From an uncultured Ruegeria sp. (lineage in GTDB: Bacteria; Pseudomonadota; Alphaproteobacteria; Rhodobacterales; Rhodobacteraceae), in contig NZ_CANNGO010000005.1 of the NCBI RefSeq assembly GCF_947504215.1, positions 186,001 through 250,000 on the forward strand: a stretch of DNA of 64,000 nt, written 5' to 3'. The notes beneath the pieces were generated by a model that was given only the letters and a program-made list of their open reading frames with translations, was not told the DNA's origin and did no database searches. Made by a program: the position numbers and the translations under genes. Positions 56,758-64,000 of this stretch are shown here, piece after piece; positions within the stretch are counted from its first letter, which is position 1; each line of letters opens with the position of its first letter.

Positions 56758-57756
56758 TCACCCCATCGAATGCCTGTATCCGGCCGAGTAGGCTCCAGTC
56801 ACATAGTGTTCCAACTGCCGCTCAATATCGCCCAATAAGGAAGACGCGCCAAAACGGAAGAGGTCCGGCTCCAACCAGCGATCGCCCAATTCGTCCTTGA
56901 TCAGAGACAGGTAGACCAATGCGTCCTTGGCTTTCGAGATACCGCCTGCAGGTTTGTAACCCACGCGATACCCGGTGCGGTCATAGTAATCTCGGATCGC
57001 GCGGATCATCACCAGCGACACGGGCAGCGTGGCATTGACGCTTTCTTTGCCGGTCGAGGTTTTGATGAAATCCGCCCCGGCCATCATGCAGACCAGCGAG
57101 GCGCGCGCCACGTTACGCAAGGATCCAAGTTCGCCCGTTGCAAGGATGGCTTTGACATGTGCGTCGCCGCAGGCCAAGCGAAAGGCCTTCATCTCTTCAT
57201 ACAAGGCTTGCCAGTCACCCGACAGGACGTGGCGGCGTGAGATCACGATGTCGATCTCCTCTGCTCCGGCCTTCACGCTTTCCTCGATTTCGGCTACGCG
57301 CAGATGGAAGGGCGACAGACCTGCGGGGAAGCCGGTCGAGACGGCCGCAACAGGAATCCCGGTTCCTTCTAATGCGCTTACCGCGGTTTCGATCATGTCG
57401 TGATAGACGCAGACCGCCCCGGTTGTGATTGGTGGCATGTCCAATGCTTGCAGTGTCGAAGGAGCCACCGGCTGCCGCGCCTTGGCACATAGGCGCCGGA
57501 CACGACCCACGGTGTCATCGCCGGACAGGGTGGTCAGATCGATCATCGTGACCGCCTTAAGCAACCATGCCGCCTGATACTCTTTCTTGACCGACCGTCG
57601 ACCGGGCAGGGTGGCGGCGCGGCGCTCAATGGCCGAGGTATTGGCCTGCACGGCGCGCACCCAATCCAGATCGAGATCCATGCCCGGATTGCGGGGTTCA
57701 GTCACTTGCGGCAGATGCGCGGTGCGCACGGGGCTTTCTGAGCTCTGCGTTTCCAT
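56758..57756 (-). CDS. deoC: Deoxyribose-phosphate aldolase
   Basis: DeoC splits deoxyribose-5-phosphate to glyceraldehyde-3-phosphate and acetaldehyde. The 332-residue protein has a longer N-terminal extension (about 65 residues) than the 259-residue enterobacterial enzyme, resembling the eukaryote-like class. The Schiff-base lysine is K232 in DFIKTSTGK, with the proton-relay Asp in EEIDIVISRR near 169 and a second lysine in PAGGISKAKDAL near 270. The start ATG 57756 gives the best fit. It precedes the ALDH16 gene by 48 bases, forming a small nucleoside-sugar catabolic unit. Confidence 0.93.
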   Translation of the reverse strand: METQSSESPVRTAHLPQVTEPRNPGMDLDLDWVRAVQANTSAIERRAATLPGRRSVKKEYQAAWLLKAVTMIDLTTLSGDDTVGRVRRLCAKARQPVAPSTLQALDMPPITTGAVCVYHDMIETAVSALEGTGIPVAAVSTGFPAGLSPFHLRVAEIEESVKAGAEEIDIVISRRHVLSGDWQALYEEMKAFRLACGDAHVKAILATGELGSLRNVARASLVCMMAGADFIKTSTGKESVNATLPVSLVMIRAIRDYYDRTGYRVGYKPAGGISKAKDALVYLSLIKDELGDRWLEPDLFRFGASSLLGDIERQLEHYVTGAYSAGYRHSMG

Positions 57757-57873
57757 CTTCACGTCCTTTGGGAGGTTTGCGCCAAAATCGCACGGCATGC
57801 GACCAATTGGAAGGCATACAAGCCGATTGGCAGGAGATTATTTGACCATTTGGACAAAATACGGGGATTTAGT

Positions 57874-57888
57874 TGCGAATAATTCGCA
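57874..57888. promoter_or_regulatory. Fur/Mur-like operator 1 (7-1-7 palindrome)
   Basis: TGCGAATAATTCGCA is a perfect 7-1-7 inverted repeat in the layout of Fur-family boxes and close to the manganese-responsive Mur box of alphaproteobacteria. It lies just upstream of the -35 element of the metal-transporter promoter. Confidence 0.7.
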
Positions 57889-57894
57889 TTAGCG

Positions 57895-57923
57895 TTGACT
57901 TAGTTGCGAATGGTTCTCATATT
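57895..57923 (+). promoter_or_regulatory. Sigma-70-type promoter of the metal ABC operon
   Basis: TTGACT (57895-57900) and CATATT (57918-57923) are separated by 17 bases and precede the binding-protein start by 33 bases. The second operator overlaps the -10 element, which is the arrangement of a repressed promoter. Confidence 0.6.
57905..57919. promoter_or_regulatory. Fur/Mur-like operator 2, imperfect
   Basis: TGCGAATGGTTCTCA matches operator 1 on the left half and TTCNCA on the right. It is 31 bases (three helical turns) from operator 1, so bound dimers would lie on the same face of the DNA. It covers the spacer and -10 of the promoter. Confidence 0.6.
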
Positions 57924-57956
57924 CAGTCGCAAGAGAGCATCTTGAAAGGCACGCAC

Positions 57957-58910
57957 ATGATTCGTCGCAGTTTTCTTGCAGCTTTGGCACTTGCCGCTGC
58001 TTTGCCCATCGCAGCCTGGGCTGACGCGCCGCTGAAAGTGGTTGCGACGACAGGCATGATTGCAGATGCGGCGCGTCAGGTCGGTGGCGATCAGGTCGAG
58101 GTTAAGGGCTTGATGGGACCGGGCGTTGACCCGCATGCCTATCGCCAGACCCGTAGTGACATTGTGGCGATGACTCGCGCAGATCTGGTGCTGTGGCATG
58201 GTCTGTATCTTGAAGCGCAGATGGAAGGCTTCTTTCAGGACCTGGCGCGTAAACGGACCGTTATCGCGGTTGCGGATGGAATTGATAAATCCAAACTGCG
58301 CGCCCATGACGACTATGCCGACAAATACGACCCACATGTGTGGATGACGCCCGAGCTGTGGCGTGATGTTGTCATCGAAGTGCAGGCCGCGTTGACGGAA
58401 GTACGCCCCGAAGCGGCCGAGATCTTTGCGACCAACGCGCAGGCCCATCTGGCTGATGTCGACCGTCTGACCGCCTATGCGCAGGACACGCTTGGGACAG
58501 TGCCGGACAACAACAAGGTTTTGGTCACGGCGCATGACGCCTTTGGCTATTTTGGTGAAAGCTTCGGGTTCGAGGTGCTGGGCATTCAAGGCATCTCGAC
58601 CCAGTCTGAGGCGGGGTTGAACCGGATTGGCGAGTTGGTTGATTTGCTGGTCGATCGTCAGATCACGGCCGTTTTTGTCGAAAGCTCGGTCTCGGATCGT
58701 TCGATGCGGGCGCTGATCGAAGGTGCTGCCGCGAAAGGGCACGAGGTTAAGGTTGGTGGTGAGCTGTTCTCGGACGCCATGGGCGATGACGGGACCTACG
58801 AAGGCACTTATGTTGGCATGCTGGATCACAACATAACGGTGATTGCCGGGGCATTGGACGGTGACGTGCCCGGTCGCGGCATGGACGGAAGACTGTCGGC
58901 GGGGTTCTGA
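57957..58910 (+). CDS. Metal-binding protein of a Mn/Zn-type ABC transporter (TroA/SitA-like)
   Basis: A 317-residue cluster A-I binding protein with a signal peptide (residues 1-22). Metal ligands are visible as His in GVDPHAYR near 64, His in DPHVWMTP near 130, His in TAHDAFGYF near 195 and Asp in GELFSDAMG near 277, the pattern of TroA. It has no His-rich loop of the kind seen in dedicated zinc proteins (ZnuA). With Mur-like boxes upstream I favour manganese (SitA-type); zinc or iron stay possible. The start ATG 57957 begins the signal peptide; upstream in-frame ATGs lie inside the promoter. Confidence 0.85.
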   Translation: MIRRSFLAALALAAALPIAAWADAPLKVVATTGMIADAARQVGGDQVEVKGLMGPGVDPHAYRQTRSDIVAMTRADLVLWHGLYLEAQMEGFFQDLARKRTVIAVADGIDKSKLRAHDDYADKYDPHVWMTPELWRDVVIEVQAALTEVRPEAAEIFATNAQAHLADVDRLTAYAQDTLGTVPDNNKVLVTAHDAFGYFGESFGFEVLGIQGISTQSEAGLNRIGELVDLLVDRQITAVFVESSVSDRSMRALIEGAAAKGHEVKVGGELFSDAMGDDGTYEGTYVGMLDHNITVIAGALDGDVPGRGMDGRLSAGF

Positions 58911-58913
58911 GAA

Positions 58914-59717
58914 ATGCTGGATCTGGTAGCGGATCAAGGTGCCAAAGTGGCGGCCCAAGGGTTGGTGGCAAGCCCCCTGGCCATCCGGGGTCTGACCGTG
59001 TCCTACGGCCAAAAACCGGCCGTGTTTTCGGTAGACATGACCGTGCAGCCCGGCGCCATGACAGCGATCATTGGTCCGAACGGGGCCGGGAAATCGACCT
59101 TGCTGAAAGCGGCGCTAGGGATTGTCTCACCTTTATCTGGTCAGGTGAGCGTGTTTGGCAGGCCGCTGGAAAAACAGCGCGCACGTATCGCGTATGTCCC
59201 GCAACGTGCCAGTGTAGATTGGGACTTTCCCACCCGTGTGATCGATGTGATTCTGATGGGGCTGTCGCGCGAATTGGGCTTGCTGAGGCGTGTTCGTGCC
59301 CGCCATGTGTCTTACGCCAAGGAATGCTTGAAACGAGTTGGCATGCAGGATTTTGCAGACCGACAGATCGGACAATTGTCTGGCGGTCAGCAGCAGCGGG
59401 TCTTTCTGGCGCGCGCGCTTGCTCAGGATGCAGATCTGTATCTACTGGATGAACCCTTTGCCGGGGTCGACGCGGCCACCGAAAAAGCGATTATCGAGGT
59501 GCTGAAATCGCTTAAAGAGGCCGGCAAGACCGTAGTGGTCGTGCATCACGACCTGGCGACGGTCACGGACTACTTTGACCATGTCTTCCTGATCAACACA
59601 CGCAAAGTGGCTGAGGGAACTGTGGCAGAAGCCTTTACTGCTGAGACCCTGCAATCTGCGTATGGCGGTCGATTGGCAACTGCGCAGATCGACCAGATCT
59701 CACGCGCACTGGGATAA
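58914..59717 (+). CDS. ATPase of the Mn/Zn-type ABC transporter (SitB-like)
   Basis: A 267-residue ATPase. After a 20-residue leader come Walker A GPNGAGKST near 56, the Q-loop IAYVPQRASVDWDFP near 92 (the VDWDFP segment is typical of metal transporters of this family), the signature LSGGQQQRVFLARA near 155, Walker B DLYLLDEPFAGVD near 177 and the switch His in VVVHHDL near 210. It starts three bases after the binding-protein stop and is followed by the first permease gene after three bases. Confidence 0.92.
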   Translation: MLDLVADQGAKVAAQGLVASPLAIRGLTVSYGQKPAVFSVDMTVQPGAMTAIIGPNGAGKSTLLKAALGIVSPLSGQVSVFGRPLEKQRARIAYVPQRASVDWDFPTRVIDVILMGLSRELGLLRRVRARHVSYAKECLKRVGMQDFADRQIGQLSGGQQQRVFLARALAQDADLYLLDEPFAGVDAATEKAIIEVLKSLKEAGKTVVVVHHDLATVTDYFDHVFLINTRKVAEGTVAEAFTAETLQSAYGGRLATAQIDQISRALG

Positions 59718-59720
59718 ATC

Positions 59721-60926
59721 ATGCTTTGGGATGCTCTGAGTTTGCAGCTTGGCTACAACGCCACGCTGGTCGCTATTGGTGCGACCTTGCTAGGCGTGTC
59801 TGCTGGGGTGACAGGTACATTCCTGTTCCTGCGCAAGCGTGCGCTGGTCAGTGACGCGATCAGCCACGCGACCCTGCCGGGCGTGTGTCTGGCCTTTATG
59901 GTTCTGGTCGCGCTGGGTGGGGATGGACGCAACCTGCCGGGACTGCTCGCAGGCTCTGCTATCTCGGCTTGGGTGGGCCTGCTTTGCATGAACTGGCTGA
60001 CCCGTCACACACGATTGGCAGAAGACGCCGCGATTGGTGCGGTTCTGTCTGTATTCTTCGGGTTCGGAATTGTCTTGCTGACGGTCATCCAGACCATGGG
60101 TGTTGGCCGTCAGGCCGGGTTGGAAGGATTCCTGTTAGGCTCGACCGCCGGAATGCTTTGGGCTGACGCGCTGATCATCGCCATAGGAGGAGCGGCAACG
60201 TTACTTTTGGTCGTGTTGATCCGGCGGCCAATGACAATGGTTGCGTTTGACCCGGACTATGCCGCGGCACGCGGGCTACCGGTGCACCGGATTGACCTTG
60301 CCATGATGGGGCTGGTGATGGCTGTTACCGTGGTCGGCCTGAAAATCGTCGGCCTTATCCTGATTGTTGCCTTGCTGATCATCCCACCGGTGACAGCCCG
60401 GTTTTGGTCCGAACGTTCGGATCGGGTGGTTCTGCTGGCGGGTCTTGCGGGTGGATTGGCGGGCTATGTCGGGGCGGCCTTCTCGGCATCAGCCCCAAAT
60501 TTGCCGACTGGCCCAATCATCGTTCTGGTCAGTTTTGTGTTTTTCGCCCTGTCTTTGTTTTTTGCCCCGGTCCGAGGTGTTCTGGCCGCCGTATTGCGGC
60601 ATCTTCAATTCCAGCAACGCGTGCATATTCGGCAGGGCCTGTTGGCACTGGCGCAGGATCAGAAGATTTACGAACCTCTGACGCTGCGCCTTTTGCGGCG
60701 CGCCGGTTTGGTTCGCGCGGATGGTGTCGCGACGGACCCCGGCAAAGCCCGCGCCGCCAAAGCATTGCGCGACGAAAAACGATGGGAGGTTGTGCGGTCG
60801 GATCAAGCGCACGAGGCGACGGCGGCGCTTTACGATGGTCTGCGCGACATAGACACGGTTCTGACCCAGGACCAGATCGCCGAGATTGATCGCCGCATTG
60901 GCGGCCCACAGGAGGTCCCGTCATGA
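59721..60926 (+). CDS. Permease 1 of the Mn/Zn-type ABC transporter with C-terminal extension
   Basis: A 401-residue ABC-3-family permease. The membrane part (about 1-285) carries ALVSDAISHATLPGV near 40 and AARGLPVHRIDLAMMG near 182. A soluble extension of about 115 residues follows (about 287-401), with a helical segment LTLRLLRRAGLVRADGVATDPGKARAAKAL that reads like a winged-helix domain. Such C-terminal extensions occur in TroC-type permeases and may sense intracellular metal, an inference. It overlaps the second permease gene by four bases (ATGA) behind GGAGG. Confidence 0.88.
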   Translation: MLWDALSLQLGYNATLVAIGATLLGVSAGVTGTFLFLRKRALVSDAISHATLPGVCLAFMVLVALGGDGRNLPGLLAGSAISAWVGLLCMNWLTRHTRLAEDAAIGAVLSVFFGFGIVLLTVIQTMGVGRQAGLEGFLLGSTAGMLWADALIIAIGGAATLLLVVLIRRPMTMVAFDPDYAAARGLPVHRIDLAMMGLVMAVTVVGLKIVGLILIVALLIIPPVTARFWSERSDRVVLLAGLAGGLAGYVGAAFSASAPNLPTGPIIVLVSFVFFALSLFFAPVRGVLAAVLRHLQFQQRVHIRQGLLALAQDQKIYEPLTLRLLRRAGLVRADGVATDPGKARAAKALRDEKRWEVVRSDQAHEATAALYDGLRDIDTVLTQDQIAEIDRRIGGPQEVPS

Positions 60927-61852
60927 GCAGTGAAGAATTTGTCCCCCTGTCGCTGACGCCCCTTTTGATTGGCACGTTTGCAGCCGTTGCCTGCGCCTTG
61001 CCTGGCAACTTTCTGGTCTTGCGCAAACAAGCTTTGATCGGGGATGCGATCAGTCATGTTGTTCTGCCCGGCATCGTTGTGGCGTTTTTGCTGACCGGTG
61101 CGATTTCAACCTGGCCGATGATGCTGGGGGCCGCAGGTGCCGCCATTGTGGCGGTGGTTCTGATCGAGGCAATCCGTCGTCTTGGGCAGATCGAACCCGG
61201 TGCTGCAATGGGCGTTGTTTTTACCACAATGTTTGCGGCAGGTGTTCTGTTGCTTGAGCAAACTGATACGTCGACCGTGCATCTGGATGTTGAACACGCG
61301 CTGTATGGCAATCTGGAAAGCCTGATCTGGCTGGATGCGACCGGCTGGTCCTCGCTTTGGGACCTCGAAGCACTGGCGGGGCTACCGTCTGAGCTGTCGC
61401 GTATTGCGCTGACCCTGATTGGGGTGATCCTGTTCACCTGGTTGTTCTGGCGCCCGTTGAAGATATCCACGTTCGACGAAGGGTTTGCCCGGACCATCGG
61501 CATTCGCACGGGTGCATTGGGCATGGCCTTGGTCATCACGGCGGCTATCGCTGCCGTGGCGGCCTTTGATGCCGTGGGGTCTATCATCGTGATTGCCATG
61601 TTCATCTGCCCGCCTGCAGCCGCCCGGATGATGACCAATCGGCTGGAAACGCAGATTATCTGCAGCGTTGTCTTCGCCATCACTTCGGCGGTCGCCGGCT
61701 ATGTGCTGGCGGGGTATGGGCCATTGTGGCTAGGGGGCGCGGATGCAGTCAGCGCGGCGGGAATGATCGCTACGATATCGGGTCTGATTCTTGCCCTAAC
61801 GGCCATGTTTGGCCCGTGTCGCGCCCGTGTCGGTGTGCAAAACTCTTCGTGA
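60923..61852 (+). CDS. Permease 2 of the Mn/Zn-type ABC transporter
   Basis: A 309-residue ABC-3-family permease of normal length, with about eight helices, QALIGDAISHVVLPGIV near 35 and FARTIGIRTGALGM near 190. Together with permease 1 it should form a heterodimeric pore, as in SitCD and TroCD systems. It has no C-terminal extension, in contrast to its partner. It closes the four-gene operon; TGGCG-CTTTAT-CGCCA (61855-61870) right after the stop is a weak hairpin without a U-run. Confidence 0.9.
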   Translation: MSSEEFVPLSLTPLLIGTFAAVACALPGNFLVLRKQALIGDAISHVVLPGIVVAFLLTGAISTWPMMLGAAGAAIVAVVLIEAIRRLGQIEPGAAMGVVFTTMFAAGVLLLEQTDTSTVHLDVEHALYGNLESLIWLDATGWSSLWDLEALAGLPSELSRIALTLIGVILFTWLFWRPLKISTFDEGFARTIGIRTGALGMALVITAAIAAVAAFDAVGSIIVIAMFICPPAAARMMTNRLETQIICSVVFAITSAVAGYVLAGYGPLWLGGADAVSAAGMIATISGLILALTAMFGPCRARVGVQNSS

Positions 61853-62133
61853 ATTGGCGCTTTATCGCCAGCGTCGATCGCATGTCATCGGCCAATCTCT
61901 GCCCAGAAATTTGCGACATGAGTCTTAACAAGATTTTTAGAAAATCGCGTGTTAGGTCGATTGATATTAGGAGCTATCACATCACCACTCACTTCGGCTC
62001 GTCCGGACGGTCGTGATCAACGCTGGCCGCATTTTGGTGGCTGGTAACGATTGTCCGGACGCCTGCTGAAACAGCAATCAATGACATTCAAACCAGTGGC
62101 AGAATCGCGCTTGGTTGTGCTAGGTCTAGCGGT
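61853..62133. other. Intergenic region before mutL with repeated GTCCGGACG
   Basis: This 281-base gap holds a weak hairpin after the transporter operon (61855-61870), an AT-rich stretch at about 61915-61985, and two copies of GTCCGGACG (62001-62009 and 62053-62061) whose core GTCCGGAC is palindromic. I see no small gene or RNA in it. It should contain the mutL promoter. Confidence 0.4.
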
Positions 62134-63999
62134 ATGGCGCAACCAAACCCCAATATCCGCGAAAATCGCCCCATGATTCGGCAACTCGACGATGCTGCGA
62201 TAAACCGGATCGCGGCGGGTGAAGTCGTCGAACGTCCTGCCTCGGCCGTCAAGGAGCTGGTTGAAAACGCCATTGATGCAGGTGCCACCCGGATCGCCAT
62301 CGATATTGCCGACGGGGGCAAGACACTTATCCGGGTCACTGACGATGGGTGTGGGATCGCGTCGCATGATCTGCCGCTGGCCTTGTCGCGCCATGCGACG
62401 TCCAAGATTGATGGGTCTGACCTGCTGAACATCCATACTTTCGGCTTTCGTGGGGAAGCACTGCCTTCGCTGGGAGCTGTCGGCCGATTGACCATCACGA
62501 GCCGCGTGCCAGAGGGTGAGGCCGCCTTGATCCGGGTATCGGGTGGGAAGACCGAGGCTGTGAAACCTGCGGCCTTGCGCGCCGGAACTGTGGTTGAATT
62601 GCGGGATTTGTTTTTTGCCACACCCGCACGGCTGAAGTTCATGCGCACAGACCGGGCCGAGGCGCAGGCTATCTCGGATACGGTGAAACGCCTCGCTATG
62701 GCGGAACCTGCGGTGACCTTCACTTTGCGTGACGTATCGGGTGGCGGTGAAGGCCGCGTGACCTTCCGCGCTGATCGCGAGAACGGTGATCTGTTCGACG
62801 CTTTACATGCCAGACTGGCCCGCGTGATCGGCCGCGAGTTCGCCGAAAATGCGTTGCAGATTGATGCCACGCGTGAGGGGATCAGGCTGTATGGTTACGC
62901 CGCATTGCCCACATATTCGCGTGGCGCGGCTGTGGCACAATATCTGTTCGTCAATGGTCGACCAGTGCGTGACAAGATGCTGACCGGCGCCCTGCGCGCC
63001 GCCTATTTTGATTTTCTGAGCCGCGACCGCCACCCGGCGGCGGCGCTGTTTATCGACTGCGAACCAACTCTGGTGGACGTGAACGTGCACCCTGCGAAAT
63101 CCGAAGTGCGGTTCCGTGATCCAGGCGTCGCGCGCGGGTTGATTGTTTCAAGCCTGCGCCACGCTCTGGCCGAGGCCGGGCATCGGGCGTCATCGACGGT
63201 ATCCAATGCAACCCTGGGCGCGATGCGGCCTGAACAGGCGGCACCCGGTCCGGCACGCGTCTATCAGATGGATCGGCCATCCCCTGCCGCGCGACAAGCG
63301 GCTTATCGGGCGCAATCGCCGGGCTTTGCTGAGCTGGCCAATGACTACAGCGGAAGCGTCGTTGACGCGAATCCCGCCGAGCGTGCGGGTGCTGCAGAGG
63401 TTGAACAATCTGCACAGGACCTTCCGTTGGGGGCAGCGCGCGGGCAGGTTCATGAAAACTACATCATCGCTCAAACCGCCGATGGTATGGTGATCGTCGA
63501 TCAGCACGCCGCGCATGAGCGGTTGGTTTACGAAAAACTGAAAACCCAGATGGCTGAGAATGGCGTGGCCGCGCAGGCGCTGTTGATTCCGGAAATCGTA
63601 GAACTGTCCGATGGGGATTGTGCGCGTCTGATGGCCGTCGCCGAGGATTTGTCGCGTCTCGGTCTGACCATCGAACCATTTGGTGGCGGTGCGGTTGCGG
63701 TGCGGGAAACTCCGGCCATTCTAGGCGAAGTCAACGCCCGCGCCATGATCCTCGACATACTGGATGAGCTGGCAGACCAGGGCGAAAGCCAGACGGTGCA
63801 GGCACGGATCGAGGCGATACTGAGCCGGGTGGCCTGTCACGGGTCCGTAAGGTCGGGCCGCCGGATGCGAGCGGAAGAGATGAACGCCCTGCTACGCGAA
63901 ATGGAGGCGACGCCGCATTCCGGTCAGTGCAATCATGGACGCCCGACATACGTTGAACTCAAGCTGAGCGATATCGAACGGCTGTTCGGACGCAGTTGA
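62134..63999 (+). CDS. mutL: DNA mismatch repair protein MutL, endonuclease type
   Basis: MutL links mismatch recognition by MutS to strand removal. The 621-residue protein has the GHKL ATPase domain at the N-terminus: INRIAAGEVVERPASAVKEL at about 23-42, ENAIDAGATR, DDGCGI near 75 and FRGEALPSLGAV near 108. The C-terminal endonuclease domain has the metal motif DQHAAHERLVYE near 456, ACHGSVRSGRRM near 568 and QCNHGRPT near 598, so it is the nicking type found in bacteria without MutH. ATG 62134 is used; ATG 62173 would start 13 residues later, just before the conserved domain. The stop lies one base from the window end, so the gene is complete. Confidence 0.96.
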   Translation: MAQPNPNIRENRPMIRQLDDAAINRIAAGEVVERPASAVKELVENAIDAGATRIAIDIADGGKTLIRVTDDGCGIASHDLPLALSRHATSKIDGSDLLNIHTFGFRGEALPSLGAVGRLTITSRVPEGEAALIRVSGGKTEAVKPAALRAGTVVELRDLFFATPARLKFMRTDRAEAQAISDTVKRLAMAEPAVTFTLRDVSGGGEGRVTFRADRENGDLFDALHARLARVIGREFAENALQIDATREGIRLYGYAALPTYSRGAAVAQYLFVNGRPVRDKMLTGALRAAYFDFLSRDRHPAAALFIDCEPTLVDVNVHPAKSEVRFRDPGVARGLIVSSLRHALAEAGHRASSTVSNATLGAMRPEQAAPGPARVYQMDRPSPAARQAAYRAQSPGFAELANDYSGSVVDANPAERAGAAEVEQSAQDLPLGAARGQVHENYIIAQTADGMVIVDQHAAHERLVYEKLKTQMAENGVAAQALLIPEIVELSDGDCARLMAVAEDLSRLGLTIEPFGGGAVAVRETPAILGEVNARAMILDILDELADQGESQTVQARIEAILSRVACHGSVRSGRRMRAEEMNALLREMEATPHSGQCNHGRPTYVELKLSDIERLFGRS

Positions 64000-64000
64000 T

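Noticed and set aside
57900..59012. 370-codon minus-strand open frame opposite the metal-binding-protein gene
   Set aside because: It covers a well-supported gene and its promoter and matches no family.
61855..61870. Rho-independent terminator after the metal ABC operon
   Set aside because: Only five-base arms and no U-run follow, so the support is too weak to call it.

Overview
The window looks like a chromosome segment of a marine Rhodobacterales (Roseobacter-group) alphaproteobacterium. The grounds are the sox gene order, the rbfA/truB/rpsO translation locus, the purH-lspA-DUF3035-M16-M16 run, the trimethylaminoethylphosphonate genes, and high-GC codon use throughout. No tRNA, rRNA, insertion sequence, phage or CRISPR array was seen. 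This assignment rests on recognised protein families and gene order, not on a database search.

Region 1 (1-20189) is an inorganic-sulfur island. It opens inside soxB and continues through soxC, soxD, soxE and soxF (thiosulfate oxidation and flavocytochrome sulfide dehydrogenase). A DUF302 periplasmic protein is translationally coupled to a 5-aminolevulinate synthase, which may supply haem for the Sox cytochromes. On the minus strand follow a SoxT-like YeeE/YedE transporter, two exported metallo-beta-lactamase-fold proteins, and a cyanide-insensitive-type bd quinol oxidase (cydA, cydB and a 40-residue DUF2474/CydX-like gene). On the plus strand come an NsrR-like Rrf2 regulator, a Crp/Fnr regulator with a C-x5-C motif, a DUF2892 protein, a split YeeE/YedE transporter, a persulfide dioxygenase, a sulfide:quinone reductase with an N-terminal DUF442 domain, and a SulP anion transporter. 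Two matching palindromes lie in front of the two regulator and transporter operons.

Region 2 (20186-29370) is a methylated-amine uptake and catabolism operon under a divergent DeoR regulator: binding protein, ATPase, double-length permease, choline-kinase-like kinase, dimethylglycine-dehydrogenase-like flavoprotein and an inositol-monophosphatase-family phosphatase.

Region 3 (29448-35388) is a compact protein-sorting locus: an exosortase with an EpsI-like tail, one VIT/vWA surface protein carrying a PEP-CTERM-like signal, and a response regulator with a histidine kinase. It resembles a dedicated sorting system for a single substrate.

Region 4 (35545-46305) is mainly housekeeping: rpsO, truB, rbfA, dapB, rsmB and an SDHAF4-like gene. 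Accessory genes are mixed in: an RTX-repeat protein, DUF1643, a phosphodiester-glycosidase-family protein, an AT-rich orphan membrane protein, a Tat-exported protein that looks like the alanyl-tRNA synthetase catalytic core, and tmpA/tmpB with a LysR regulator. TmpAB converts 2-trimethylaminoethylphosphonate to glycine betaine and phosphate.

Region 5 (46394-63999) holds a heparinase-family gene, purH, lspA, a lipoprotein, an M16 peptidase pair, an SDR enzyme, an ALDH16-type double aldehyde dehydrogenase next to deoC, a Mn/Zn-type ABC transporter behind two Fur/Mur-like boxes, and mutL.
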